From Pseudothioglobus sp905182815 (GTDB taxonomy: Bacteria > Pseudomonadota > Gammaproteobacteria > PS1 > Pseudothioglobaceae), in contig NZ_CP159805.1 of NCBI RefSeq assembly GCF_048087625.1, forward strand, positions 620,001 through 684,000: a DNA stretch of 64,000 bases, read 5' to 3'. Shown piece after piece: positions 35,458-44,687 of the stretch (the stretch's first letter is position 1; the number at the start of each line of letters is the position of its first letter). Both the position numbers and the translations under genes were made by a program. The notes below the pieces were generated by a model. That model was given only the letters and a program-made list of their open reading frames with translations. It had not been told where the DNA came from and ran no database searches.

Positions 35458-35495
35458 TGGCATCTTACAAATTTATCATTACAAGGAAGCATGAT

Positions 35496-36419
35496 ATGAG
35501 TTTTTCAAATTCAAATCTAACCAAGACCGCGCTGAGCGCACTCTTAACCATGTCACTCGGTTTTTCCCTGAGCGTCAGCGCGGATGACTCAGAGCAAATT
35601 AAGTCTACGCTGATGAGCAGAATGACCAGTTCGACTGGCTCGTTTATCTCAACAGGTATTGGCGCACTACTGAGCCCCAACTTTAATACCGTTGAGGTTA
35701 GCACTAACCTTAAAGAGGGTGACTCATCGGTTGACATTGGCGTCCTTAGAGCTTTTGGTGACAACCCAAACTCATTTATCTTTAATCAGATCAATCTTAA
35801 TCGTTTTGATGATAGAACCACTTTAAACCTTGGTCTAGGCTATAGAAGACTCAACGCTGACGAGACTTGGATGGGCGGCGTTAACGCATTTTACGATCAC
35901 GAGTTCCCGAACGATCACAAACGTAACGGCGTTGGCTTTGAGCTTATTAGCTCCGCCTTTGAGGCAAGGGTGAACTCATACCACGGCACCACAGGCTACA
36001 TTAAAGACAAGAGTGGTACTAACTCGAAAGCACTTGACGGCAGAGACATGGGCTTCAAGGTAGCGCTGCCTTACCTCCCCGGAATGATGTTTGGCATGAA
36101 CGCAGTGCAGTGGAAGGGTATTGACGGCATGAAGGACAAGAAGAGCAGGAAGTACACGCTCGGCGGTTACCTCTCTGACAACGTCTCGATTAGCTTTGAG
36201 CGTCATGACTATAAAAACAAAGCGACTAAAGATAACAACAGCATTAACCTGAACTACACGTGGGGCTTTGGCGCACAGAATACAAGACCTAAACTCTTAG
36301 AGTTTGCAAGCTCGGCTTACGAACTTAAGAAGCTTGGCGATCAGCGCTATGACCTTGTCAAGCGTGAGAATCGAATCGTTAAGAAGAAATCTGGCGTTCT
36401 AACAGTGAGTGGGTACTAA
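35496..36419 (+). CDS. Inverse autotransporter beta-barrel (intimin/invasin type) without passenger
   Basis: 307 residues from the ATG at 35496, with AAGGA 8 bases upstream; a TTG at 35457 is rejected. The signal peptide ends near SVSA. The barrel has the inverse-autotransporter pattern (LNLGLGYRRLNADETWMGG, then NAFYDHEFP, RNGVGFELISSAFEARVN, LDGRDMGFKVALPYLPG) and ends with the linker motif RYDLVKRENRIVKK that normally leads into surface Ig-like domains. Here the protein stops 12 residues later. The gene is visibly richer in G+C than its neighbours. The secreted-protein gene starts 2 bases after its stop. Confidence 0.88.
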   Translation: MSFSNSNLTKTALSALLTMSLGFSLSVSADDSEQIKSTLMSRMTSSTGSFISTGIGALLSPNFNTVEVSTNLKEGDSSVDIGVLRAFGDNPNSFIFNQINLNRFDDRTTLNLGLGYRRLNADETWMGGVNAFYDHEFPNDHKRNGVGFELISSAFEARVNSYHGTTGYIKDKSGTNSKALDGRDMGFKVALPYLPGMMFGMNAVQWKGIDGMKDKKSRKYTLGGYLSDNVSISFERHDYKNKATKDNNSINLNYTWGFGAQNTRPKLLEFASSAYELKKLGDQRYDLVKRENRIVKKKSGVLTVSGY

Positions 36420-36420
36420 T

Positions 36421-37437
36421 ATGAAAACATTAAACGTAAATAAACTAACAATCCTGCTTGGACTGTTTTTAGTCTCAGCCTTTTTTACAACTGGTGCGAA
36501 TGCGCTTTGTACCGTTAATGCAGACGGTGAGATTATTACACCTGCAAATGATAATGAAAATAAGGTGTCGGACGATACCACAACCTATGATGCAGAGGGT
36601 AATGAGGATTATCCGGCCGGTCGTGCAGATAATGTTTGTTTGATTACCCCTGCCACATACAAGATAGTATTTTACAAGGTTGGTGTCTGCACAGCAGATC
36701 CTGATCTAAACGATTTGTCGAGCTGTGAGATGTTCTTTGAGGATGCTGCGGGTATTACGGTTGATATCAAAGCAGGTGTCAGCTCTACATTCGACATTCC
36801 AGAGTTTACAATTACCCCAGGAACCTACCCCTTTCTATATGTTCAGCTTAGCAATAAACTGGGTATGAAGTGGCAGGGAAGTATGTCCAATAACGTAACT
36901 GGGTCGTCTGGAGCAGGCAAATATTGCTGGACTAACAATGCCGGCTTTCACTCTATGGCAGCTCAATCAAATCCAGGCGCTGACCCTACTGTAACGGTAG
37001 AAACGGCTTATGGAACCTCTTTAGCTTACAATGCCGTGACAGTGGACTGCGGTACTCTCGCAGAAGCGAATGCTGGCGTGATATTTAATTATGAGGTAAT
37101 GACTAGGTTTAGTGAAGCTTATTGTTCAGCTAATCTACTGGCTAACGGTGATAAAATGGATATGACAGAAAAAGAGGGTGTAGGGGCTTCACGCGGACAA
37201 CCAACGATTAGTCTACTTACCTCTGCGGATGTATTTGCTACAACCTGCACAAATTCAGCAAAAATTGCGTGGACAACGACCCTTGATACTGCATATATCA
37301 TCACTGAAAACTCCTCATTTGAGATGAGCATTGCGGCAACAGCGGCAAATGAGATCCAGTTCGATTCGGAAGAAAACTTAGAGATTTTCAAAGTGGGTTC
37401 GGGTGCACCTAAAATCTCCCTGAACGTTACTGACTAA
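36421..37437 (+). CDS. Secreted protein of the barrel-associated family
   Basis: 338 residues from the ATG at 36421, with a signal peptide (cleavage after GANA). It is homologous to 29295 (YKVGVCTADPDLNDLSSCE, ITPGTYPFLYVQLSNK, KYCWTNN, FATTCTNSAKI). The C-terminal beta-rich end (KVGSGAPKISLNVTD) resembles the other members (APKINMAFG and APKIDLAFG). Many cysteines suggest disulfides. Two bases separate it from the barrel stop, so the genes are co-translated. The function is unknown; being the barrel partner or cargo is inference. Confidence 0.78.
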   Translation: MKTLNVNKLTILLGLFLVSAFFTTGANALCTVNADGEIITPANDNENKVSDDTTTYDAEGNEDYPAGRADNVCLITPATYKIVFYKVGVCTADPDLNDLSSCEMFFEDAAGITVDIKAGVSSTFDIPEFTITPGTYPFLYVQLSNKLGMKWQGSMSNNVTGSSGAGKYCWTNNAGFHSMAAQSNPGADPTVTVETAYGTSLAYNAVTVDCGTLAEANAGVIFNYEVMTRFSEAYCSANLLANGDKMDMTEKEGVGASRGQPTISLLTSADVFATTCTNSAKIAWTTTLDTAYIITENSSFEMSIAATAANEIQFDSEENLEIFKVGSGAPKISLNVTD

Positions 37438-37464
37438 AATATAGGACAGTTGCATTATTAGTTT

Positions 37465-38217
37465 ATGAAAATATTAGTTCTAAATAAACTAATAATGCTT
37501 GTGAGGCTGCTCTTACTCTCAGTGCTATTTTCAACAAGCGCTGTTGCAGAGGATACTTCTGTTCAAAGCGTTAATGAGCTCTCATTCGGCGTCACAGTTT
37601 CCGCTAACGGCTCCCTCACCTCTGCAAGCGGTATGCATACCGCTCTTCCATTCAACCTGGGTACAAACGTTAAAAAAGGCACGCTCAACAACAACACTGT
37701 AACTAATAAAGACTATGCTATCAGTGTTGATTACTATAGAAAAATTAGCGACAACATATACTTTAATGCCGGAATTACTGAAAGCAGCATGAAGACTAAA
37801 GACACGAAGGCTACTTTTGAAGGTGGATATGTTGTTACGCCTTTTCCAACATTCACAACAAAGGGTACCATTCTTAATTTAGGTCCAAGCTATAGGTTTG
37901 ATACTTCGTCAAGCTTTACCCCTTATATAGGTTTAAATGTTTCATATTTTTCTGGAAAAGTAACGAATACTAATTACCCAACTGTTTCTGGAACTGGCAC
38001 CTATGGTGTGGGGGGTCCAGAGACAAAGGCTACCTGTTGGGGTCTGAATCCTAATCTGGGTATGTATGCTAATTCAGGGCTATTAAAGGGTTTTGGGGTT
38101 TCAGTTAAGTCTCAAAATCTTGATTGTGATGGCGACTCTTTTCGCAGTTTCACTAAAGGCTACAAGACAGAGTTTAAAAATATCCTCTATTCAGTGGACT
38201 ATCGAGTCTTCTTTTAA
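37465..38217 (+). CDS. Small outer-membrane beta-barrel protein
   Basis: 250 residues with a signal peptide (cleavage near AVAE). It has alternating beta strands with aromatic ends (YAISVDYYRKISDNIYFNAGITE, LNLGPSYRFDTSSSFTPYIGLNVSYF) and a C-terminal phenylalanine (YSVDYRVFF), the usual signal for BAM-mediated insertion. It is compatible with an eight-stranded OmpA/OmpW-like barrel. It lies 27 bases after the secreted-protein gene, as the third gene of the same unit. Confidence 0.75.
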   Translation: MKILVLNKLIMLVRLLLLSVLFSTSAVAEDTSVQSVNELSFGVTVSANGSLTSASGMHTALPFNLGTNVKKGTLNNNTVTNKDYAISVDYYRKISDNIYFNAGITESSMKTKDTKATFEGGYVVTPFPTFTTKGTILNLGPSYRFDTSSSFTPYIGLNVSYFSGKVTNTNYPTVSGTGTYGVGGPETKATCWGLNPNLGMYANSGLLKGFGVSVKSQNLDCDGDSFRSFTKGYKTEFKNILYSVDYRVFF

Positions 38218-38341
38218 ACCTTTTGTAAAATTTAATTCTTACAAACCTATACTGTCAATTTTTACAGACACTTAATGGCACATCTTGTGCTATTTCGCCT
38301 TGCAATGTATAAAGCTGAATCATGATTTCAGGCTAGTTTCT

Positions 38342-38361
38342 TTTGACTTGGTTAAGTCAAA
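38342..38361. terminator. Hairpin between convergent gene clusters
   Basis: TTTGACTT and AAGTCAAA pair perfectly around GGTT. It lies in the spacer 38218-38423 where the two barrel clusters converge. It has no strong T-run on either strand, so termination activity is uncertain. Confidence 0.4.
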
Positions 38362-38423
38362 TGTCTCAAAATAGAGTTAGTCTTATAATTAGCTTTAAAA
38401 TAGTTACTCAAAGATGACAAAAT

Positions 38424-39248
38424 CTAATCAGTAATCGTAATCTGAACTTTTACATGGTATGGGGTAATCGCACAACTTGCTCCATTATTATAATCAATAG
38501 CGCTCAGAGACATACTTGTGCCGAATGCCATATTTATTTTTGGCGCTACTTCAGAGACCGTATATGGTTTGCTTAATGCATATATAATTGAAAATTCTTC
38601 ATCTGAACTGGTTACATCTTCAACGCTTATTCCAAAAAAACCTTCTTCAGTAACAGGCAGAGCAACGTTATAGGTTGACCAAGTATAGGTAGAAGTGCAG
38701 TCAGTACTTAAACATAGTTTAAATAAATTTGCTGCATTTTGACTAAGACCACCGCTACTCGTAGAAAAATAATAGGAAGCTAGAGTTGGACTGCCAGTCA
38801 TTTTTCCAGCAGGCACTCTTTCATACTTACTAGCACCGTTAAGGCCTGCATTAGAATCAGTATGACAAGTATAAGTGACCCCCCCACTAGAAACAGGGAC
38901 TGATCCTTTAAGCTTGATTTCTCTTGAAAGTGTTGGCTTAATATGAGTAAAGGTCGTTCCAATTGGAAGGCCTTTCGTCGAAGCAAATGTTGCAATCTTT
39001 TGTCCTTCTAACACTGAAGTAACATCAAACTCTAAGGAGCCTGTTCCTACTGTAACTGCATCGTTACAAGTAACATCGTACACAGATGTATTTGGAGCGC
39101 CGGTACAAAGCTCCAGCTTTTTCAGAGTTAATATATAAGCATCAGGTCGAGCACAATATCCCACGTCATCATCAATACACCCTGCAGCTTTAGCTTGAAA
39201 AGAAATTACGATCGATAATAATAAAACCAATAAAGGAGATTTATTCAT
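38424..39248 (-). CDS. Secreted protein of the barrel-associated family
   Basis: 274 residues with a signal peptide (cleavage after FQAKA). It shares long identical strings with the next gene upstream (TVGTGSLEFDVTSV, FASTKGLPIGTTFTHIKPT and PYTVSEVAPKI) and the YILTLKKLELCTGAPN motif that corresponds to the KxxLCTA motif of the other subgroup. It probably arose by tandem duplication. Its last codons (VQITITD) resemble those of its paralogues. It is the third gene of the minus-strand barrel unit. Confidence 0.75.
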   Translation of the reverse strand: MNKSPLLVLLLSIVISFQAKAAGCIDDDVGYCARPDAYILTLKKLELCTGAPNTSVYDVTCNDAVTVGTGSLEFDVTSVLEGQKIATFASTKGLPIGTTFTHIKPTLSREIKLKGSVPVSSGGVTYTCHTDSNAGLNGASKYERVPAGKMTGSPTLASYYFSTSSGGLSQNAANLFKLCLSTDCTSTYTWSTYNVALPVTEEGFFGISVEDVTSSDEEFSIIYALSKPYTVSEVAPKINMAFGTSMSLSAIDYNNGASCAITPYHVKVQITITD

Positions 39249-39271
39249 AATTTCCCCGATGGAGTCAAAAT

Positions 39272-40117
39272 CTAATCAGTAATAGTTATTTCAGTTTTGA
39301 CATAATATGGTGAAATAGCGCAAGAAGTTCCATTATCTGTTTCTGCATTCAGAGACATTTTTGTACCAAACGCCAAATCTATTTTGGGTGCAACTTCAGA
39401 AACCGTATACGGCTCTTTTAATGCAAATATCATCGAAAAGTCATCATCAGAGTTGGTAATGTCTTCAATGCTTAAACCAAAACGAGAATCAGTAGAAGTA
39501 GGCAGATCTTTATTATAGTTATCCCAATTATAAGTACTAGTACAATCTTGATTTCGACACAATTTCATTAAATTCGCTGCATTTTGACTAGTGTAAGTAA
39601 CCCCATTTCGAGTTTGTTCACCACTGTCAGTATTCAAATAATAAGTCATCAAAGTTGCGGGAGCACTTGTTTTTCCAGCAATAATTCTATTATATTTATT
39701 ACCGCCATTTAGAGTTGCAGAAGAGTCTGTATAACACCTGAATGTTGTAAAGCCATTTCCTGAAACTAAAACCGATCCTTGCAACTGAATTTTTCTTAAC
39801 ATTGTTGGCTTAATATGGGTAAAGGTCGTTCCAATTGGAAGGCCTTTTGTTGAAGCAAATGTTGCAATAGCCTGTCCAGCGGCTACTGAAGTAACATCAA
39901 ACTCTAAGGAGCCTGTTCCTACTGTAACTGCTCCATTACAAGTCACGTCATAAGGACCAGTATTTGGAACGCTAGTGCAAAGCTCCAGTTTGGTCATAGT
40001 TAAAATATACTTAGAAGGTTCGTCACAATTACCCTCACTAGTTGCGCAACCTGCAGAATATACTTGCAATGAAATTAATCCTAAAAATAATGGAAGAAGT
40101 TTATATGTTTTATTCAT
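39272..40117 (-). CDS. Secreted protein of the barrel-associated family
   Basis: 281 residues with a signal peptide (MNKTYKLLPLFLGLISLQVYSA). It is a close paralogue of the gene at 38424-39248. It has about seven cysteines, including GCATSEGNC and CTSTYNW. Its ATG overlaps the stop of the barrel gene upstream by one base (TAATG), so its translation depends on that of the barrel. No known enzymatic motif is seen. A beta-rich fold is likely. Confidence 0.78.
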   Translation of the reverse strand: MNKTYKLLPLFLGLISLQVYSAGCATSEGNCDEPSKYILTMTKLELCTSVPNTGPYDVTCNGAVTVGTGSLEFDVTSVAAGQAIATFASTKGLPIGTTFTHIKPTMLRKIQLQGSVLVSGNGFTTFRCYTDSSATLNGGNKYNRIIAGKTSAPATLMTYYLNTDSGEQTRNGVTYTSQNAANLMKLCRNQDCTSTYNWDNYNKDLPTSTDSRFGLSIEDITNSDDDFSMIFALKEPYTVSEVAPKIDLAFGTKMSLNAETDNGTSCAISPYYVKTEITITD

Positions 40118-41013
40118 TAGTCAAGCCTCGAAATAGTTACGCCAACGCCTTCAGACTCAAGCGTAATTTTGTTTGATCGCTTTACCTTTGATAGGAGCTG
40201 TGAGCTCATATCACCCTCTGGGAATGCTTCATCTGATATAAATTCTGTTGATGCTGTAGGGCCTTCTCTGGGAGGGAAAACAAAGGATATTTTTACAAAG
40301 TTATCTTTCTTTTGGATGTTGTTATCATCAACACCTAACTCCATAATTACATTGGGAGTAAGAAGCAAGTCAAAGCTTAATTTATCACCCTTGGAGTTTT
40401 TAGAATTATTAACCTTCTTCCACTCATAATGCGTTAAATTAATTTTTGCCCAAGGAAGATAGGGGATCTGACCACTGACACTCATGTCATTACCATCAAG
40501 CGCCCTTTCTTTAAAGTCACCCACCGTCTTTTGTCCAGAGATTGCTTCGTAGTGGTTAATTAAAATGTCAAAGACTGCGGTCCTGAATTCAAAACCTAGA
40601 CTGTATCTTGAATTACCCTTCGCGTCATAATCTATAAAGACGTTACCACCAATCATTGATTTTTTATCATCCGTTAACGTTCTGTAGCCTAGACCAATGT
40701 TGGTTGTCATTCTACTTTTACTTCTAATTAGAGTATTACTCAGTTGCAGCTGAACAAACCAAGCATCTTTGCCAGGGTGAACAGATATTGGCCTTACCGT
40801 CATAATTGAAAATTCAGGCTTGTTATTTTCTTTAGCGCTAAACTGAACTTCAGTATCACCCTGTCCGCCAATAACGCCAGCGATAGAAGAGGCAATGCCC
40901 GAGGACATACTTGAAAGTAAGCCTTGCTTTATAGCGTCAGATTCATCTGCGTTTGCATTTGTACTAAAAGCAAACACTATAAGAAGAAGTGCTTTTGATA
41001 AATTATTTTTCAT
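40117..41013 (-). CDS. Inverse autotransporter beta-barrel, second copy, without passenger
   Basis: 298 residues from the ATG at 41013, chosen for the signal peptide MKNNLSKALLLIVFAFSTNANA. The upstream ATG at 41079 gives a poor N-terminus. The barrel motifs are TTNIGLGYRTLTDDKKSMIGG, RYSLGFEFRTAVFDILINHY and LDGNDMSVSGQIPYLPW, the last being a hallmark of the intimin/invasin translocator. The chain ends shortly after the barrel. It is distinct in sequence from the first barrel, and its G+C content is that of its neighbours. TATAAT lies at 41049-41044 on the minus strand. Confidence 0.85.
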   Translation of the reverse strand: MKNNLSKALLLIVFAFSTNANADESDAIKQGLLSSMSSGIASSIAGVIGGQGDTEVQFSAKENNKPEFSIMTVRPISVHPGKDAWFVQLQLSNTLIRSKSRMTTNIGLGYRTLTDDKKSMIGGNVFIDYDAKGNSRYSLGFEFRTAVFDILINHYEAISGQKTVGDFKERALDGNDMSVSGQIPYLPWAKINLTHYEWKKVNNSKNSKGDKLSFDLLLTPNVIMELGVDDNNIQKKDNFVKISFVFPPREGPTASTEFISDEAFPEGDMSSQLLSKVKRSNKITLESEGVGVTISRLD

Positions 41014-41103
41014 GGGAAGGTTAGTAATTTTTAAGAGTAGGTAATTATATAGAGTTTTTTTTAAAAGTAAATAATTCAAAATGATCCATTTTTTAATTAG
41101 TTG

Positions 41104-41982
41104 CTAGTCTAAATACCCAAACTTGCCGCTATTAAAGTCATCAATTGTTTGTTTTATCTCTGCATTGGTGTTCATCACGAACGGGCCATATGAGGCAATA
41201 GGCTCATCGATAGGCTCGCCGCTAAGAATCAGAATGGTTGCATCTTCATCTGCCCTAATGGTGAACTCTTTGCCGTCATTTTCAAAGAGGACAAAGTGGT
41301 TTGCTGGGGCTTTTTCAATGTTGTTGATTGTAGCGCTTCCTTTGGTAATTAGAAGTCCTGTGTTGTGACTAGCGGTAAAGCTAAAGCTAGTTCCCTTGCC
41401 TTTATTTAGGTGAACGTTGTATAGACTTAAAGGGGTAAAGGTAGAGGCTGGGCCTTTACTGCCTTCAAAATCACCGGCGATAATGTCCACAGAGCCCGCA
41501 TTATTTTCTAGCTCAACTTTGGTGAGGTCATTCTTGTTAAGATTCTGATATTTAGGAGTTGTCATTTTATCTTTAGCAGGCAAGTTAACCCAGAGCTGAA
41601 CCATCTGCATTTCGCCGCCTTTTTTACCAAAGTTTTTCTCGTGATATTCTTTGTGAAGAATGCCAGAACCAGAAGTCATCCACTGCACATCACCTTCACC
41701 GATAATTCCACCGCCGCCACTACTATCGTGATGCTCAACCTTTCCTTTGTAAGCAATCGTAACGGTTTCAATGCCTCTGTGAGGGTGTGATCCAACACCT
41801 CTTGGGGCTCCATTATTTGGTGGGAAGTAATGCGTTGGACCATAGTCCATTAATAGAAATGGACTCAAACGTTTCATTGTTAGAGGCTCCTCTCTTCCAA
41901 GAATTCCATGAACCCTAAAACCGTCCCCTACAAAATGAAGATTGCCTGGAGGTATTACTGCCTCTATTGTTCTAAATGCCAT
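41104..41982 (-). CDS. Pirin family protein
   Basis: 292-residue bicupin with the pirin signature SHPHRGIETVTIAYKGKVEHHDS, which supplies the metal-binding histidines. MTSGSGILHKEYH and the C-terminal cupin (SGEPIDEPIASYGPFVMNT) also match. Bacterial pirins are iron proteins with quercetinase or regulatory roles. It lies 90 bases upstream of the second barrel gene on the same strand, but that gene seems to have its own promoter. Confidence 0.92.
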   Translation of the reverse strand: MAFRTIEAVIPPGNLHFVGDGFRVHGILGREEPLTMKRLSPFLLMDYGPTHYFPPNNGAPRGVGSHPHRGIETVTIAYKGKVEHHDSSGGGGIIGEGDVQWMTSGSGILHKEYHEKNFGKKGGEMQMVQLWVNLPAKDKMTTPKYQNLNKNDLTKVELENNAGSVDIIAGDFEGSKGPASTFTPLSLYNVHLNKGKGTSFSFTASHNTGLLITKGSATINNIEKAPANHFVLFENDGKEFTIRADEDATILILSGEPIDEPIASYGPFVMNTNAEIKQTIDDFNSGKFGYLD

Positions 41983-42104
41983 TGTATAAGTTGTATTCTT
42001 AAAAGATAAAATTATAAATGTATTCTATTAATCACTCTGTTTATTTATTGAAACAGTGTGTTTTGCCTTTCATAAAAAAAAGCACTTTTATAGCTAATGC
42101 TTAA

Positions 42105-42180
42105 ACTCAATTCAGCGTATATTTACCGTGACTCAATTCAGCGTATATTTACCGTGACTCAATTCAGCGTATATTTACCA
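42105..42180 (+). repeat. Three tandem 26-bp repeats just before an autotransporter gene
   Basis: The unit ACTCAATTCAGCGTATATTT plus ACCGTG occurs at 42105-42130 and 42131-42156. A third copy, truncated by two bases, is at 42157-42180. The array ends 2 bases before the ATG at 42183. Each unit carries a TATATT that could serve as a -10 box or act in the leader. Confidence 0.9.
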
Positions 42181-42182
42181 TT

Positions 42183-44687
42183 ATGTGTTATAAAAGTATT
42201 TGTCTTATTTCAACACTTTCATTACTTCTTGCTGGTTGTTTTGGAGGCAGCAGTGGGACTGCAGCAGCTGTTGTTGCTTCAACTCCAAGTTTTCTGGATT
42301 CAGGCACATCTCTTACCTATAACTCAACAAATGCATCAACGTTAGCAGCTACAACAGAATTTCAAAAATTTAATTACAATACTATAAGCTCTCAAAATCC
42401 ACTAGAGGTAATTAATGCTCATAAAGCCCATGGATATGGCTTGACTGGCGCTGGACAAACTATAGCAATAATGGATACAGGTTTTTCTACAACACATAAA
42501 GATTTTAGTGCTAAAACTATAGCAACATTTGGAACATTAGATCAATCAAATGGTTCAGGTATCTCAAATGGCCATGGTTTGTTCGTTGCAGGAATTGCTA
42601 CAGCTGAAAATGATGATACTGATGGCTCTACAGTTCAAGGAGTGGCTCCTAGCGCTAATCTTCATTTTTCAAGCTATAATAAAATTAATGGAAATTCCTA
42701 TTTCCCAACGCATTGGGCTAATGCAACCGATAATGCAAGCTCTGCGGTGGTTCAAAATAATAGTTGGGGAATTAATTATCAGGTTGACACACTTAAATCA
42801 GATATCAGTTCTAATGGCTGGAGTAACGCTCATGGTGTTGCGCAAAAATGGAACTCAAGTGGTTATACTGCAAATGCAGCTTCTGCTTCTGCCTATATTA
42901 CAGCGCTAAATAACTTTCAAGATCACGGCGTCATTGTCTATTCGCTTTCTAATACATTTTCCTACTCAGATGCTGACTTTCAGGCCGCACTTCCAGAACT
43001 TTTCTCTCAGCTTAATGAGGCATGGATAACAGCCGTTAATGTCGAAATTACAGGCTCATTAGGAAGTGAAACCTATACGAGAAAATCTGCACCCTGTGGC
43101 TCAACTGGAGCTTACTGCCTTGGCGCTGATGGTTATGGAGTAAATGGCCTTAAAGGAGCTCAAGGAAATACAGGGAGTTATTGGGAAAATGTAAGTATTG
43201 GCGGTATTGATTATGTTTCTGGAACCTCTTTTGTTGCGCCTCAAATATCTGGTGCAGTTGCATTATTATCAGAAGCCTTTCCTAGTCATACGCCAGCGCA
43301 AATAACAGATAGACTTTTAGCCTCGGCAGATAACACGTTCTTTAATCATGACGCTGTAGTTACTTTTGGTAACGGAATTTCACATGGCTATGATGATGAG
43401 TTTGGACATGGAATACTTGATATTTATGCAGCTCTTCAGCCAATTACTTCTTCAAGTGATAATAGGTCAATGAGTCTGTATACAGGAGACTCTATTAATG
43501 ATAATCACTCTTTTCAGTTTGGTAATTCTCGGCTCTTAACATCAAGCTCATTTGGTGACTCACTCCAAAGAGGTTTAATCAGTGAAGTTGGTTATACCTA
43601 TGATGATTTAGATGGCGGCTTTAAGTATGATTTGCACTCTCATATTAATACCTCAAATAAAGGCGCACCTTCAATTAGTCTCTCAAATGAACTAAAAAGT
43701 CTTTCAAATTCTTTAAATACTTCACTCATTCCAAATCATAATGATCATTTTAATCAGATAGCTGGAAGCTTTTTAATAAGTGATGATTTGAATACATTTG
43801 TGACACTAGGCGCAAGCTCAATCCCAGTTCAAAATTTCTTTGAATTAAATAGTGATTTGCACAATTTATCAATTTATCAAACATCATACTTGGAGGCTAA
43901 TGAGGGGGGAATTGGTGTTAATGCTAATTATCAGCTTTCTAATTCTCGACTTCTAATAGGAGCAACTATTCCTATAGAGCAAGATAATGGTCAAACTATA
44001 GGCACTAGAAAAAGTCTTGTAAGTTCATTAGAGTTAGGAGATTCTTCAAATCAGATAATAACTTTGATGGCTGGAATTACCGAAGATAAAGACAGTCTTT
44101 TAGGGTCAAAGGGTTCCAGTGCATTTTCTCTTGAAGGATCAAACTCAATCACAACTTTTACAGCCCTTAAAGCACAAAAGCAGTTTTATGATAATTTTTC
44201 TTTAACTGGTATAGCAACATTTGGAAATACAAACATGTCGAGTCCAAATAATAGTTTTGTAGATTCTGCAAGTGATGTTAAGTCTTCAAGTATTGCTTTA
44301 ATTGCAAATATGAAAAATCTCTCTAAAGATGATAGTTTATCTTTTTATGTCAATCAGCCTGACCGCGTAGAAAATGGCTCAGTTGCAATTAAAACCTCAA
44401 GCCTAGCTGACTCTAATCAAAATATAATGCAAACAATTAAAAATATTGACCTTGAGTCATCAGCAAGACAAATCAATATGGGCTTCTCTTACAGAAAAGA
44501 CTTATCTAAAGATTTTGCTTTCTCGCTTAAGCATTTAATTACCAATAATTTGAACCATAGCAATACATCAAACAGGCTTCATTCAAGTTATGTTGGAATG
44601 GACTATAAAGACTTAAAGCTTGGTATAAGCTCTAATCCAAATGACTCCTCAATAGAAAAACAGATTTCATATGCAATTGCTTTATAA
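42183..44687 (+). CDS. Subtilisin-like serine protease autotransporter with lipobox
   Basis: 834 residues. The signal has a lipobox (LLAGC, Cys19), as in NalP/SphB1-type proteases. The S8 peptidase domain has Asp98 (IAIMDTGF), His131 (SNGHGLFVAGIAT) and Ser349 (VSGTSFVAPQISG), with an oxyanion Asn region QNNSWG. A spacer from about residue 420 leads to a C-terminal autotransporter-type beta-domain (about 560-834) ending in alternating strands (KQISYAIAL). Such enzymes process surface proteins. The neighbouring barrel clusters offer possible substrates, which is speculation. Confidence 0.88.
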   Translation: MCYKSICLISTLSLLLAGCFGGSSGTAAAVVASTPSFLDSGTSLTYNSTNASTLAATTEFQKFNYNTISSQNPLEVINAHKAHGYGLTGAGQTIAIMDTGFSTTHKDFSAKTIATFGTLDQSNGSGISNGHGLFVAGIATAENDDTDGSTVQGVAPSANLHFSSYNKINGNSYFPTHWANATDNASSAVVQNNSWGINYQVDTLKSDISSNGWSNAHGVAQKWNSSGYTANAASASAYITALNNFQDHGVIVYSLSNTFSYSDADFQAALPELFSQLNEAWITAVNVEITGSLGSETYTRKSAPCGSTGAYCLGADGYGVNGLKGAQGNTGSYWENVSIGGIDYVSGTSFVAPQISGAVALLSEAFPSHTPAQITDRLLASADNTFFNHDAVVTFGNGISHGYDDEFGHGILDIYAALQPITSSSDNRSMSLYTGDSINDNHSFQFGNSRLLTSSSFGDSLQRGLISEVGYTYDDLDGGFKYDLHSHINTSNKGAPSISLSNELKSLSNSLNTSLIPNHNDHFNQIAGSFLISDDLNTFVTLGASSIPVQNFFELNSDLHNLSIYQTSYLEANEGGIGVNANYQLSNSRLLIGATIPIEQDNGQTIGTRKSLVSSLELGDSSNQIITLMAGITEDKDSLLGSKGSSAFSLEGSNSITTFTALKAQKQFYDNFSLTGIATFGNTNMSSPNNSFVDSASDVKSSSIALIANMKNLSKDDSLSFYVNQPDRVENGSVAIKTSSLADSNQNIMQTIKNIDLESSARQINMGFSYRKDLSKDFAFSLKHLITNNLNHSNTSNRLHSSYVGMDYKDLKLGISSNPNDSSIEKQISYAIAL

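Noticed and set aside
35496..41013. Reading the barrel proteins as truncated invasin pseudogenes
   Set aside because: Both frames are intact, begin with signal peptides, end cleanly after the barrel or linker, and are coupled to an intact partner gene.
42097..42345. Open frame of 82 codons across the tandem repeats
   Set aside because: It overlaps the protease signal peptide region in another frame and is a by-product of the repeats.
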